Assembly: GCA_000431235.1 (NCBI GenBank)
Contig: HF988700.1
Location: 1-60,834, forward strand
Reading direction: 5' to 3'
DNA: 60,834 nt
Origin: Coprobacillus sp. CAG:698
GTDB lineage: Bacteria > Bacillota_I > Bacilli_A > ML615J-28 > CAG-698
The notes below the pieces were generated by a model, which worked only from the letters and a program-made list of their open reading frames with translations, had not been told where the DNA came from and did no database searches. Positions 35,020-46,200 of this stretch are shown in pieces; within the stretch, counting starts at the first letter, position 1, and every line of letters begins with the position of its first letter. A program made the translations under genes and the position numbers.

Positions 35020-38001
35020 ATGAAGAAACTATTTGCTTTTTTGCTTCTCTTATTTACCGCTTTAGTTTTTGTTGGCTGTAAAGATGATGAAGTGAAATTA
35101 TCAATCAAAGTTGATGGCTCAACCTCTTTAACTTTAAACGTTGGTGAAGAGTTTAAAATTAAAGCAGCGTTGGAACAAAGTGATGTTAGCGATTTAAAAT
35201 TGAATTTTAAATCAGATAATGAAAGTGTTGCAACTGTTTCTAGTGAAGGTGTTGTAAAAGCTGTAAAAATGGGAAACGCTAAAATAACAATTTCTGCAAA
35301 TATTGACCCTAAAGTAACTGCAGAAGTGAGTGTTTTAGTTAAAGGACCTGAAGTTTTACCTACAAGTATTGAAATTGAATCACCAAATGAAGTTGAAGTT
35401 GGTAAAACAATTGATTTTAAAGCCACAGTTTTACCTGATAATGCAACTACAAAAGCAGTTGTATGGTCATCAAGTGATGAAACAATTGCTACAATTGATG
35501 ATTATGGAAAATTAACAGGTAAAAAGGTTGGAGAAGTGACTATCACTTGTAAGGCTAAAGGTGATGAAAAGGTAACAGCAAGTAAGAAAGTTACTGTAAA
35601 AGAAGCTCAAGGAACTGGACTTGAATCAATTAAATTAACTGGAGCTAAGAATTATTTAGTTTTAGGAACTGAATTTGCATTAGAAGTAGTTTATATTCCT
35701 GATACTTTCTTAAATAAAGAAGTTGTTTGGACATCATCAAATGAAGAAGTAGCTACAGTTGTTAATGGTATCGTTACTCCTGTTGCTAAGGGAAGTTGTA
35801 AAATAACTTGTACTTCTAAAGCGGATGAAAAAGTTAGTGCAAGCGTTTCTTTTGATGTAATTGAAGAAGATTTAGTTATTGAAGATTTCACTTTGAAATG
35901 CGATGAAGAAGTATTCTATGATAATGATTCATATAAAATTAATTATGAAGTTACTTCTAAGCCAACAGCAACAGCTACACCAAAAACACAATTCACATGG
36001 ACATCATCAAATGAAGAAGTTGTTAAAGTGGGTTCAAAAGGTGAATTAACAACAATAAAAGTTGGTACTGCAACTATTACGGCTGTTGAAGAAATATCAG
36101 GAATTGAAAAAACATTAGAGATTACAGTTATTGAAAGTCCGGTTCTTGAAGGTATGACAATTGTTGGCCGTGAAATTACAACTGAAGAAAATGTAACTCT
36201 TGCAATTCAAGCAAACCCTGCTCATGCAAATTATGATGTTGAGTGGGAATCATTAAATAAAGATATTGCTACAATTAATGATAAAGGTTATGTTCAACCA
36301 TTAAAAGCTGGTGAAGTAAAATTCACTGCAAAAGATAAGACAACTGGTATTGTTGCTGAATACACTTTAGTAATTAAGAAAGCATTTGATCCAAGTGCTG
36401 GTCCAGATTCAATCCAAATTAATTATGGTGGTAAAAATGAAATTTACATTGGTTACGAAATTAGATTAAGTGTTGATGTAACTCCAGCTGGCGTAAGTAG
36501 TGCAGTTGAATGGGAATTACATGCAAGTTCTAAAGGTTTCGCTGAGATAAGCCAAGAAGGTGTTTTAAAAGCTCTTTCTGAAGGTGTTGCTCGTGTTAGA
36601 GCCGTTAGTAAAGTAAATGGTAAAAAGAGTTCATACGTTACATTTAATATTGTTAAGAAACCTGAACCAAAACCAATACCAAATTTAAATGGTTATGAAA
36701 TTATTTTAATGAATGCTGCATCGGCATTATATGAGTTAGATCCGTTCTATTCTAATGGTGCAATTCAATATGTTGGAGCTGACAAACCATATAAACAAAA
36801 AGCATGGAGAGCAGTTGAAGAAGAATATAATTGTAAAATAGTTGTTAAAGCATATCCTGATACAGCTCCATGGGGACAACAAAGAGTAAAATGGCTTATT
36901 GACAATTCAACAAATGGTACAACTGAATGTGATTTTGGTGTTGTATCTGGTGCATGGATCAATAAACTTGCTGGTGGAAATGCAGCTGTTGATACTTCAA
37001 GATTCTTTGATTTATATGGAATGAATCAAGTTGAAGAAGCTTTATATGAAGTAGGCTCATCAGGAGGAAAATATCGCTGCGTATCTGCTGGTTTAAATAC
37101 AAGTAGAACATATGTTATAAAAGGTTTATTCTATAACTATGGATTAATTAAAAAGTTAGGTCTTGAAAGCCCTGCTAAATTATTTAATGAAGGCAAGTGG
37201 ACTTATGATGACTTTGTAAAATATTGTGCTGATGCTCAAGTGGTTTTACCAGAAAATAGCTATGCTGTTAGTGGTGGACCAAGTATTATTTGGGCTGGAA
37301 TGGTAAACTCTGCAGGAATAAAACTTGCTGACAAGCAAAAAATGGAAATTAATATTACTCATAAATATTCATTAGAAGCCTTAGCTGCATTGAAAAAAAT
37401 AAATGAAGGTAAAGGTTGGTCTATTAATGAAATAGGATATGATGAAGCTAATGTTCCATTTAGAGAAGGAAGAGCAATCTTCTCTCCAGGAGAGTATTGG
37501 TTCTTAAAAGCTGATAACAGATATCCAAAGGATATGTGGGGCGATTCTACAGAATATGGATACGTTCCATTCCCATATCCTGCAAGTGTTAGCAAAGAAG
37601 ACACAAAAGTTAACTTCTCTGGTGAATCAGTACTTATGATGGTTGAAGGCAAAAAATATCCAACTGGAGTTGATCAAGAAGGTATCTATAGAGCCGTTCA
37701 AGATATGTATTTAAGAACAATGGATGAAATGAAAAATGACCCATTATTTGATGCGGAGCAAAAGAAACGTGACTCTCTAAAAGCAAGAGTTGATGATCCT
37801 GAATCAATTGAGGCTACAATTTTCTATATTGGTGCAAGAACAATATTTGATCCAATGTTTGATGAAAGTTTCCAAACAGAATATTCTGGAGATTTAACTA
37901 CTGCTGTTATTAATTCAGTTAAAGGAAATGATTCAAAACAAGAATTAGATTCTGTTTATAGTAAAGTGTTAGATTCATTTGTTCGTACGTATGGTGGATA
38001 A
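35020..38001 (+). CDS. Lipoprotein: Big2 Ig-like repeats fused to ABC solute-binding domain
   Basis: ATG 35020 follows AAGGAGAG; the ATG at 35002 precedes that site. The 993-residue protein has a lipoprotein signal (FVGC, Cys near residue 20), then about six Big2-type Ig-like repeats (residues ~25-545; W.SS.E..ATV...G...), then a C-terminal binding domain (~550-990) beginning LNGYEIILMNAASALYELDP. The same domain ends the 43278 product. Binding proteins rarely carry Ig stalks; the stalk may lift the domain through a thick surface layer. No permease genes follow; the likely partners are 29436 and 30706. It ends the nagZ operon. Confidence 0.85.
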   Translation: MKKLFAFLLLLFTALVFVGCKDDEVKLSIKVDGSTSLTLNVGEEFKIKAALEQSDVSDLKLNFKSDNESVATVSSEGVVKAVKMGNAKITISANIDPKVTAEVSVLVKGPEVLPTSIEIESPNEVEVGKTIDFKATVLPDNATTKAVVWSSSDETIATIDDYGKLTGKKVGEVTITCKAKGDEKVTASKKVTVKEAQGTGLESIKLTGAKNYLVLGTEFALEVVYIPDTFLNKEVVWTSSNEEVATVVNGIVTPVAKGSCKITCTSKADEKVSASVSFDVIEEDLVIEDFTLKCDEEVFYDNDSYKINYEVTSKPTATATPKTQFTWTSSNEEVVKVGSKGELTTIKVGTATITAVEEISGIEKTLEITVIESPVLEGMTIVGREITTEENVTLAIQANPAHANYDVEWESLNKDIATINDKGYVQPLKAGEVKFTAKDKTTGIVAEYTLVIKKAFDPSAGPDSIQINYGGKNEIYIGYEIRLSVDVTPAGVSSAVEWELHASSKGFAEISQEGVLKALSEGVARVRAVSKVNGKKSSYVTFNIVKKPEPKPIPNLNGYEIILMNAASALYELDPFYSNGAIQYVGADKPYKQKAWRAVEEEYNCKIVVKAYPDTAPWGQQRVKWLIDNSTNGTTECDFGVVSGAWINKLAGGNAAVDTSRFFDLYGMNQVEEALYEVGSSGGKYRCVSAGLNTSRTYVIKGLFYNYGLIKKLGLESPAKLFNEGKWTYDDFVKYCADAQVVLPENSYAVSGGPSIIWAGMVNSAGIKLADKQKMEINITHKYSLEALAALKKINEGKGWSINEIGYDEANVPFREGRAIFSPGEYWFLKADNRYPKDMWGDSTEYGYVPFPYPASVSKEDTKVNFSGESVLMMVEGKKYPTGVDQEGIYRAVQDMYLRTMDEMKNDPLFDAEQKKRDSLKARVDDPESIEATIFYIGARTIFDPMFDESFQTEYSGDLTTAVINSVKGNDSKQELDSVYSKVLDSFVRTYGG

Positions 38002-38009
38002 TAAAAAAT

Positions 38010-38050
38010 AGTCATACTTGGTATTTGTTGTACTTTGTATGACTTTTTTT
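38010..38050 (+). terminator. Intrinsic terminator after 35020 gene
   Basis: AGTCATAC pairs perfectly with GTATGACT across a ~19-nt loop, followed by seven T. Confidence 0.8.
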
Positions 38051-38081
38051 AAAAATGTTACCAATATCTTTTAAAAATATC

Positions 38082-38110
38082 TTGATTATTTAGTAATTTT
38101 TGGTTATAAT
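38082..38110 (+). promoter_or_regulatory. Promoter of BMP/nucleoside ABC operon
   Basis: TTGATT (38082-38087), 17 bp, TATAAT (38105-38110). Confidence 0.7.
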
Positions 38111-38169
38111 ATAAGTGGTTGTGTATAAAATTGCACAATAGATACTAAAATAATATTATGGAGGAAAAA

Positions 38170-39312
38170 ATGAAAAAATTTATTTTAAGTATTTTAGTTC
38201 TTATGGTTGCCTTCCTATTTTTAGGATGTAAAGAAAACACTTATGAAATTGCTATGGTTACAGATTATGGCGATATTACTGACCAATCTTTCAACCAAAC
38301 AACTTACGAAACTGCAAAGAAATATGCAGAGGATAATAATAAGTCATTCGCTTATTACAAACCTGTAAATGACTCTACTGATGCAAGAGTTGAAAAAATT
38401 GAAGAATCTATAAGTAAAGGTGCTAAAGTTGTTGTTATGCCAGGATTCGCATTTGCTGGTGCAATAGTTGCAGTACAAGATCAATATAAAGATGTTAAGT
38501 TCATCGCTCTAGACGTATCTGAATATGATATTGAAGATCAATTCTACAATCATGATGCTAATGGTGCAAGAACTACATTAAAAGATGAAAATAATAAACC
38601 TCATGTAAGTTCAAATGTTACTTCAATCGTGTTCCAAGAAGAAGAATCTGGATATTTAGCTGGATACGCTGCTGTTAAAGAAGGCGAAACTAAATTAGGA
38701 TTCTTAGGTGGAATGGCAGTTCCAGCTGTACAAAGATTCGGATATGGATACATTCAAGGAATCGCTGCTGCTGCAAAAGAAATGAATGTTAAAGTTGATT
38801 TATGGTATGTTTATGGTGGACAATTCAGCGGTGATGCAACAATCACAACAGCTATGGAAACATGGGTTAAAAATGGATGTCAAACTGTATTCGCTTGTGG
38901 TGGTGGAATCTATACATCTGTAATCGATGCTGGTAAAGGCGGCAAATGCAAACTTATCGGTGTTGATACAGACCAAAGCAAAGTTGTTAAAGATATTGAA
39001 GTTTTAACATCTGCTATGAAAGGTCTAGCTGATGCAACAAAATCTTGTCTAGATGATTTCTATGGCGAATGGAAAAACGGTGGAAAAGTATTAACTTGGG
39101 GATTAAAGACTGATGCAACTAAAGAATATGTAGGTCTTCCAAGAGAAACATGGACTATGAAAAACTTTACAACTGCTAACTATGATTCAGTAATTAAAGA
39201 CATTAGAGATGGAAAAATTACTATTTCTAGTGATACAACTAAAGCTCCAAAAGACTTCTTAAATGAAAATGTAACTGCTAAGAATGATAATTTTGGTGCA
39301 AGTATTAAATAA
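38170..39312 (+). CDS. BMP-family (PnrA/NupN-like) nucleoside-binding lipoprotein
   Basis: ATG 38170 lies behind GGAGG; the ATG at 38158 precedes that site. The 380-residue lipoprotein has the lipobox FLGC, then a BMP fold: AMVTDYGDITDQSFNQTTYE, GAKVVVMPGFAFAGAI, FLGGMAVPAVQRFGYGYIQG and GVDTDQSK are all family signatures. Members bind purine nucleosides. It is the first gene of an operon with ATPase and two permeases, matching B. subtilis nupNOPQ. A terminator after this gene would keep binding protein in excess over the transporter. Confidence 0.9.
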   Translation: MKKFILSILVLMVAFLFLGCKENTYEIAMVTDYGDITDQSFNQTTYETAKKYAEDNNKSFAYYKPVNDSTDARVEKIEESISKGAKVVVMPGFAFAGAIVAVQDQYKDVKFIALDVSEYDIEDQFYNHDANGARTTLKDENNKPHVSSNVTSIVFQEEESGYLAGYAAVKEGETKLGFLGGMAVPAVQRFGYGYIQGIAAAAKEMNVKVDLWYVYGGQFSGDATITTAMETWVKNGCQTVFACGGGIYTSVIDAGKGGKCKLIGVDTDQSKVVKDIEVLTSAMKGLADATKSCLDDFYGEWKNGGKVLTWGLKTDATKEYVGLPRETWTMKNFTTANYDSVIKDIRDGKITISSDTTKAPKDFLNENVTAKNDNFGASIK

Positions 39313-39341
39313 TTATCAAGGTTAAATAATTATGAAAAGAT

Positions 39342-39379
39342 GGTTAGAATATATAAATTTATGTATTCTAACCTTTTTT
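39342..39379 (+). terminator. Intra-operon attenuating terminator between BMP lipoprotein and ATPase
   Basis: GGTTAGAATA pairs perfectly with TATTCTAACC, 12-nt loop, then a T run. It stands about 10 nt before the ribosome site of the ATPase gene. Partial read-through is expected. Confidence 0.8.
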
Positions 39380-39398
39380 AAAATAAAAGGTGAAAAAA

Positions 39399-40952
39399 AT
39401 GAGCGAATATGTAATAGAAATGTTAAATATATGTAAATCGTTTGGATCATTAAAAGCAAATGATGATATAACAATCCAACTTAAAAAAGGTGAAATACAT
39501 GCTCTTTTGGGAGAAAATGGTGCCGGTAAATCAACTCTTATGAGTATTCTTTTTGGACTTAACCAAATGGATTCTGGTGTTATCAAGAAAAATGGCAAAG
39601 TTGTTAATATAAAAAGTCCCAACGATGCTACAAAATTACGAATAGGAATGGTTCATCAACATTTTAAACTAGTTGATATTTTTACGGTTTTAGATAATAT
39701 AATCTTAGGAGCAGAACCCTGTGGTACTTTGGGATTTATAAAAAGAAAAGAAGCTCGAGAGAAAATATTTGAAGTATCTAAGCGTTATGGACTTCTTGTA
39801 GACCTTGATAAAAAAATTGAAGATATTTCTGTTGGTATGCAACAAAGAGTTGAAATTCTTAAGATGTTATATCGTGAAAATGATATTTTAATATTTGATG
39901 AACCAACAGCTGTTCTTACTCCACAAGAAATCGAAGAACTTTTAAAAATAATGAAAAATCTTGCAAATGATGGCAAATCTATTCTTTTCATTACTCATAA
40001 ATTAAATGAAATAAAAGAAGTTGCTGATAGAGTATCAATTCTAAGAAAAGGAAAATATATGGGAACATATAATGTTTCTGAAAAAACTGTTGAGGAATTA
40101 TCTGAACTTATGGTTGGACGTAAGGTTAGCCTAACAGTTGATAAAAAGGATATTGTACCAACAGAAGCAGTCCTAGAAGTTAAAGATTTAACAATGTTTA
40201 GTAAAGGGCATTCGATTAATAAAATTAATAAATATGATACAAAAAATTTAGTAAACGAAGTTTCATTTTCTGTTCGTGGTGGTGAAATTGTTTGTATAAC
40301 TGGTATCGATGGAAATGGACAAAGTGATCTTGTTTATGGTATAACAGGGTTAGAAAAAATAAATTCTGGAAGAGTACTCTTTAAAGGTGTTGACATAACG
40401 GATTTAAGTATAAGAAAAAAATCTATTATGGGAATGAGTCATATTCCTGAAGATAGACAGAAACATGGATTAGTTTTAGGTTATACAATGGAAAATAATC
40501 TCATTCTTCAAAGATATTTCGAACCTCAATTTACAAAAATGGGATTTTTAAGAAAAAAAGAAATAAGAGAATATGCTAATAAACTAATAGATGCATATGA
40601 TATCAGATCAGGTGAAGGGGCTGTTAATATGGTAAGTCAAATGTCTGGCGGAAACCAACAAAAGGTTATCATAGCACGTGAAATAGACAAGGATCCAGAT
40701 ATTCTAATAGCAGTTCAACCAACAAGAGGATTAGATGTTGGTGCTATAGAATTTATCCATAAGAAAATTGTAAGTTTAAGAGATGCAGGCAAAGCTGTTT
40801 TGGTTATTTCTTTAGAATTAGAAGAAGTTATGAGTATAGCTGATAGAATTTTAGTTATGCATAATGGTGAGATTGTTGGTGAATTAAACCCTAAAGAAAC
40901 AACTGTTCAAGAAATTGGCCTTTATATGTCAGGTGCAAAGAGAAACAGGTGA
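39399..40952 (+). CDS. Nucleoside ABC transporter, tandem ATPase (NupO-like)
   Basis: ATG 39399 follows AAAAGGTGA. The 517-residue protein has two ATPase domains. The first has Walker A GENGAGKST, signature VGMQQR and Walker B ILIFDEPT. The second has GIDGNGQSD in place of a normal Walker A and MSGGNQQK as signature. A degenerate second Walker A is usual for this family. It powers the transporter with the 40957 and 42165 permeases. Confidence 0.92.
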   Translation: MSEYVIEMLNICKSFGSLKANDDITIQLKKGEIHALLGENGAGKSTLMSILFGLNQMDSGVIKKNGKVVNIKSPNDATKLRIGMVHQHFKLVDIFTVLDNIILGAEPCGTLGFIKRKEAREKIFEVSKRYGLLVDLDKKIEDISVGMQQRVEILKMLYRENDILIFDEPTAVLTPQEIEELLKIMKNLANDGKSILFITHKLNEIKEVADRVSILRKGKYMGTYNVSEKTVEELSELMVGRKVSLTVDKKDIVPTEAVLEVKDLTMFSKGHSINKINKYDTKNLVNEVSFSVRGGEIVCITGIDGNGQSDLVYGITGLEKINSGRVLFKGVDITDLSIRKKSIMGMSHIPEDRQKHGLVLGYTMENNLILQRYFEPQFTKMGFLRKKEIREYANKLIDAYDIRSGEGAVNMVSQMSGGNQQKVIIAREIDKDPDILIAVQPTRGLDVGAIEFIHKKIVSLRDAGKAVLVISLELEEVMSIADRILVMHNGEIVGELNPKETTVQEIGLYMSGAKRNR

Positions 40953-40956
40953 TGTT

Positions 40957-42165
40957 ATGAAAGCAAAATTTAAATTATTATTTGAAAAGATAAAAGAATT
41001 GGTTATACATTTCTTTAAAGGTAGTGAAGATTCTCCAAGCGGATTAAAAGTATTTCTAAAAAGCGAAGGATTTAAAACATTTTTGTCTTCGCTAATATGT
41101 ATTGCTGGTGGATTATTTGCAGGTTTAATAATATTTCTTATTGTTAATCCACAAAATGCTTTTACAGGGTTTGTTACAATATTAAAAGGTGGTTTTAATG
41201 CACCTAATACAAAAAAAGGAATTGGATTAACTATTGTAAGTTTTATTCCTCTACTCCTTTGCTCACTATCAATAATATTCTCATACAAATGTGGTTTATT
41301 TAATATAGGTGCTCCGGGACAATATGTTATAGGACTTATGTTTGCTTTTTTAGGAGTATTCTTGTTTAAGTTACCTTGGTATTTATGTTTGCTATTATCT
41401 ATGATAGGTGGTGCTATTTGGGGAGCGATTCCTGGAATATTTAAAGCATATCTAAATGTTAATGAAGTAATAACATCAATAATGTTTAACTGGATTGGAT
41501 TATATGTAATGAACTATATTTCTGGTGACGAAGTTGGATTAATGTATAATAAGAGTTTAGCCGAATGCTATGAAGTGCCATTAAAATCACAGTTACCAGT
41601 AATTGGAAAACAATTATTTGGAGGATATGATCGTGTTACTATAGCTTTATTTATTGCTATTATTGTAGCAATTGCAATTCAAATTGTGTTGAAATCAACA
41701 AAATTTGGATATGAAATTAAAGCAACAGGTCTTAATATGAAAGCATCAAAATATGCTGGTATGAATCATAAAAAGAATATTATTATAACAATGGCAATTT
41801 CTGGTGCTATAGCTGGACTTGCTGCGGCATGCTATTATTTAAATAACGCTGAAATATATTCTCCAACTAAACAAACGGCTCTACCAGTGGTTGGTTTTAA
41901 TGGAATAGCAGTAGCATTTCTTGGAGGACTAGATCCAATTGGAGCAATCTTCTCTGCATTATTTATTACACATATAACCCGTGGAGGAGGATACTTAGAT
42001 ACTACTTACTTCTCTTCTGAGATAGCTAATTTAATTTCAGCAATTATTATCTATTTATGTGCATTTTCTTTATTTATTAAAGGTTTAATCACTAAAAGAG
42101 AAAAGAATAAAGAATCAAAAAAACAATTAGAAAGACTTCCAAGAAAAAGTGGAGGTGACAAATAA
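40957..42165 (+). CDS. Nucleoside ABC transporter permease (NupP-like)
   Basis: ATG 40957 follows CAGGTGATG, 4 nt after the ATPase stop. The 402-residue permease of the BPD_transp_2 type has about nine membrane segments after a ~45-residue cytoplasmic tail. The motif NVNEVITSIMFNWIGLY is typical. It pairs with the 42165 product, whose start overlaps its stop (TAATG). Confidence 0.9.
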   Translation: MKAKFKLLFEKIKELVIHFFKGSEDSPSGLKVFLKSEGFKTFLSSLICIAGGLFAGLIIFLIVNPQNAFTGFVTILKGGFNAPNTKKGIGLTIVSFIPLLLCSLSIIFSYKCGLFNIGAPGQYVIGLMFAFLGVFLFKLPWYLCLLLSMIGGAIWGAIPGIFKAYLNVNEVITSIMFNWIGLYVMNYISGDEVGLMYNKSLAECYEVPLKSQLPVIGKQLFGGYDRVTIALFIAIIVAIAIQIVLKSTKFGYEIKATGLNMKASKYAGMNHKKNIIITMAISGAIAGLAAACYYLNNAEIYSPTKQTALPVVGFNGIAVAFLGGLDPIGAIFSALFITHITRGGGYLDTTYFSSEIANLISAIIIYLCAFSLFIKGLITKREKNKESKKQLERLPRKSGGDK

Positions 42166-43070
42166 TGGGTTTATTAATTCAATACACATTAGTATTCGCA
42201 ACCATTCTTGCAATTGTTGCATTAGGTGGTATGTTTTCGGAGCGTAGTGGTATAATTAACTTAGGTTTAGAGGGTATTATGGTAATTGGGGCACTGTGTG
42301 GAGCAGTTATGTTAGCTGTTCTAACAAAGGCTAATGCTCCTGCGTTTATTAGAGTTTTACTTTCTATTATTGCTTCTATGATTGGTGGTGCCTTATATTC
42401 ATTGTTGTTAGGGTTTGCTTGTATCAAACTAAAAGCTGACCAAACAATTACAGGAACAGCTTTAAATATTATGAGTACTGCACTAGCTGTAATTCTTGCA
42501 AGAATTTATACAAAAACTGTATCTTCAGAAATAAAATATGATAGTAGTTTATTCTCATTTGGAGGTAATTTTACAATAACAATCTTTACAATATTATTAG
42601 TTATTATTGCAGTTATAACATTCTTGTTTATGTACAAAACAAAATATGGGTTAAGATTAATGGCCTGTGGGGAAAACCCACAAGCAGCAGCAGCTCAAGG
42701 AATTAATGTTTATAAACAAAGATATATTGGTGTAATAATCTCTGGTATATTGGCTGGCTTAGGTGGACTTGCAAATATTGCATCTGTTAATGGATATTGG
42801 GATTTCAAAAATGGTGTTGCAGGAATTGGATTTTTAGCTCTTGCCGTAATGATTTTTGGCCAGTGGAAGCCATTACACATTTTAGGTGCTTCTATAATAT
42901 TTGGTTTGTCGCAAACAATTGGTATTTTATATAGTGGAAAGTTTGGTATACCATCATTTGTTTATAAGATACTTCCTTATATAATTTGTATGTTAGTTTT
43001 AGCTTTGACATCTAAAAATTCTAAAGCTCCAAAAGCTGAAGGAATACCATATGATGTTAATGATAGATAA
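42165..43070 (+). CDS. Nucleoside ABC transporter permease (NupQ-like)
   Basis: The 301-residue permease has eight or so membrane segments. MFSERSGIINLGLEGIM and GENPQAAAAQGINV are signature segments of the NupQ/YufQ branch. Overlap with the previous gene indicates coupling. It is the last gene of the operon, closed by a terminator. Confidence 0.92.
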   Translation: MGLLIQYTLVFATILAIVALGGMFSERSGIINLGLEGIMVIGALCGAVMLAVLTKANAPAFIRVLLSIIASMIGGALYSLLLGFACIKLKADQTITGTALNIMSTALAVILARIYTKTVSSEIKYDSSLFSFGGNFTITIFTILLVIIAVITFLFMYKTKYGLRLMACGENPQAAAAQGINVYKQRYIGVIISGILAGLGGLANIASVNGYWDFKNGVAGIGFLALAVMIFGQWKPLHILGASIIFGLSQTIGILYSGKFGIPSFVYKILPYIICMLVLALTSKNSKAPKAEGIPYDVNDR

Positions 43071-43077
43071 TTTTTAT

Positions 43078-43117
43078 AGAACTTTGTTTCCTTTTTTGGA
43101 AAAAAGTTCTTTTTTTC
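43078..43117 (+). terminator. Intrinsic terminator after nucleoside ABC operon
   Basis: AGAACTTTGTTTCC pairs with GGAAAAAAGTTCT (one bulge), loop of T, then seven T. Confidence 0.85.
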
Positions 43118-43158
43118 ATAAAAAAAATAATTTTGGAAAAAATTACTTTTAATATATC

Positions 43159-43187
43159 TTGCAAAATAGAATTAATTGTGATAGAAT
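43159..43187 (+). promoter_or_regulatory. Promoter of 43278 lipoprotein gene
   Basis: TTGCAA (43159-43164), 17 bp, TAGAAT (43182-43187) with TGA extension. An ~85-nt leader follows; the ribosome site is GAGGAGG. Confidence 0.7.
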
Positions 43188-43277
43188 ATATATAGGATAT
43201 GAAAAGGTTTTGCGATTTACAATTTATTTGTTTAGGAAATTGTCTTTTACTATCAAAAATTTTGAGGAGGAATAAAA

Positions 43278-46200
43278 ATGAAAAAAATCTTAGCGTTTTT
43301 GCTAACTCTTTCACTAGCTTTCGTATTACTTGGATGTGTGAAAGATGTTAAACCTACATCAGTTGAAATTACTGGCGCAAAAGATATGGTTGTTGGTGAT
43401 TCACTAACACTTACTGCAAAAGTATTACCTGATGATGCAAAAGATAAGACTGTTAAATGGTCATCTGACAATGCTGAAGTTGCTACAGTTAGTGCTGGTA
43501 CAGTTAAAGCATTAAAAGAAGGTACTGTTAATATTACTGCAAAAGCAACTGCAGATGAGAAAGTAGCTAAAACTGTAACAATTAAAATTACAAAAGCTGC
43601 TGACGTAGATCCTACTGAAATCAAAGTTACTGGTTTAGCTGATATCGAAGTTGGAAAATCAATCAAATTAGTTGTTGAAGTTTTACCAAGCGGAGCTAAA
43701 CAAGAAGTTGAATTCAAATCAAACAATGAAGCAATCGCTAAAGTTGATGCTAACGGAAACGTTACAGGTGTGGCACTTGGTGAAGCTACAATCACTGTAA
43801 GTTCAAAAGCAAAAGCTGAAATCAAAAAAGAAGTAACTATTAAAGTTGTTGAAAAAGCTCAAGAAGTTTTACCAACAAGCATTAAAGTTACTGGCGAAAC
43901 AAAAGTTCTTGTAGGCAAAACTGTTTCTCTAACTGTTGAAGTTACTCCTGAAGAAGCAACTAATAAAGAAGTTGAATTCAAATCAAGTAATGAAGCAATC
44001 GCAACAGTTGATGCTGAAGGTGTAGTAAAAGGCGTTAAAGCTGGAGAAGTTACAATTACTGTTACTGCAAAAGCAAAAGCTGATGTTACTGCAAAAATAA
44101 CTATTAAAGTTGAAAAAGAAAAAGTTCCTGGTGCTCCAGAATACATTCAAATCACTGGCTATAAGAAAAATATTAAAGTTGGTGATACAATGGAATTAGC
44201 AGCATATCTATATTCAAATGTAGAAGAAGTTACATTATCAGATTATGAATGGGAAACTGATCCAAAAGAATCAGATGTAGCTAAAATTGAAAATGGTTTA
44301 TTTACTGCATTAAAAGCTGGTACAGTTTCTATTAAATGTCTTTCTACTGCAGATAAAGATATCTATTCTTCAATAAAAATTACTGTTGTAGATGATTCTG
44401 AAGAATATGTATATGATGTTGAATCTCTTGAATATACATTCAAAAAGACTGAATTCTTATTACATGAGTCAATTGTTTCTAATATGGAAAAGAAAATTCT
44501 TCCTGACAAATTAGATAACAAAGATGTATATTGGGAATCAAGTGACACTAAAGTTGTAAAAATCAGCCCAACATATAGAACTCCATACATCGTTGGTGTT
44601 GGTGAAGTTACAATTACTGCATTCTCTGCAGCTAATCCTGATATTTCAAAAGAATATACAATCGTTGTAAAACCTTATGCTGCTCCAACATCTTTCAAAG
44701 TTGTTGATTCAATGGGTGAAGAAGTTACAGAAATTAAAGATTTAGAAGTTTCTAGAAGAAAGACTATTTCTGTTTCTGTAGAACCAGAAGATGGCGATCC
44801 AAGAGCAACATTCGAATCTTTAAATAAAGATATCGCAACAATTGATGCTAATGGTCAAATCCTTGCTGTTGCTGAAGGTGAAACTACTATTATTGTAAAA
44901 TCTGCTGCTGAAGGCGTTGAATTTGAAAAACAAATTAAGATCACTGTTATCCCTAAGAAAGTTCAAGAAATTAAAGTTGAATATGTAGAGATTGAAGTTG
45001 AAAATAAAACATATGTTGGCTATAAATTAAAAGCTGTTGCTACAGTTTATCCAACTATTTGCCCACAAGGCGTTACTTGGGAAATTCATAAGACTAGTAC
45101 AAAATTTGCTACTATCAATGAAGAAGGTATGATTGTTCCAATTGCTGAAGGTACAATTAAAGTAAGAGCCGTAAGTCAATTTGACCCAAGTAAGAAGAGT
45201 GCTTGGAAAGCTATTACAATTGAAAAACCAATTGAACCATTCCCAGTAGGCGATCTAAAAGGATATAAAATTATCATTATGAATGCTGATAGTGCATTAC
45301 AAGATAATGACCCATTCTATCATAAAGAAAGCAATGGAATTGTTACTGAATATACTCAAGCTGACAAGTTATACAAACAAAAAGCTTGGAAAGAAGTTCA
45401 AGATAAATATAATTGTGAAATAGTTGTTGAAGCATATCCTCCAGAGGCTCCATGGGGTGCACAAAGAATCAAATGGATTATTGACAATGCTACAAATGGA
45501 ACAAGTAAATGCGACTTAGGAATTATTGCTACAAACTGGATTCCTCAATTCGGTGCTGCTAATGCTGCAGTTGATGTAACTGAAATGTATGAAAGATACG
45601 GAATGAGCCAAATTGAACCTGCATTAAAGACAGCTGGTTCTTATAAAGGTAAATTATTAGTTGCATCTACAGGTATTAGTTCTACAAACACTTATGTATC
45701 TTTAGGTTTATTCTATAACTATGGATGGCTAAAGAAATTAGGTGTTAAAGACCCTGCTACAATGTTTAATAATGGTGAATGGACATACACTGGATTTACA
45801 AACTGGGTTATTAATACACAAGCTGTTCTTGGAGAAAATGAACATGTTCTTCAAGGAAGTCCATATTATTACTGGTTTGGTATGACAAATGCAGCTGGTA
45901 TCCAAGTGGTTGATGCTAACATGGCAACAGTTAATGTTGATGATGAAAAATCAATCGAAGCATCTAATGTTATCTATAACTTAGTACAACATGAGTGTGT
46001 ATTAAAACCTCAAGTATGGGCTGAACAATCTGAAAGTGAATATTCATTCCATAAAGGTAAAACACTAATGACTACTGGTGACATTTGGTTCATAAGAAAT
46101 GCTGGTAGATGGACTAAAGATATGTGGGGCGAAGGAACAACTGAATATGCATACGTTCCATTCCCATATCCTGATACAATGGCAAAAGAAGATACGAGAA

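Noticed and set aside
34875..35426. 183-codon - strand frame spanning two genes
   Set aside because: It overlaps the GNAT and lipoprotein genes antisense, low complexity, no promoter or ribosome site.
43198..43214. TATGAAAAGGTTTTGCG as a LacI-type operator
   Set aside because: The centre is GG rather than CG and the arms are imperfect; too weak to list as a site.
43253..43825. 190-codon - strand frame
   Set aside because: It is the shadow of the repetitive Big2 coding region, with no ribosome site or recognisable protein.
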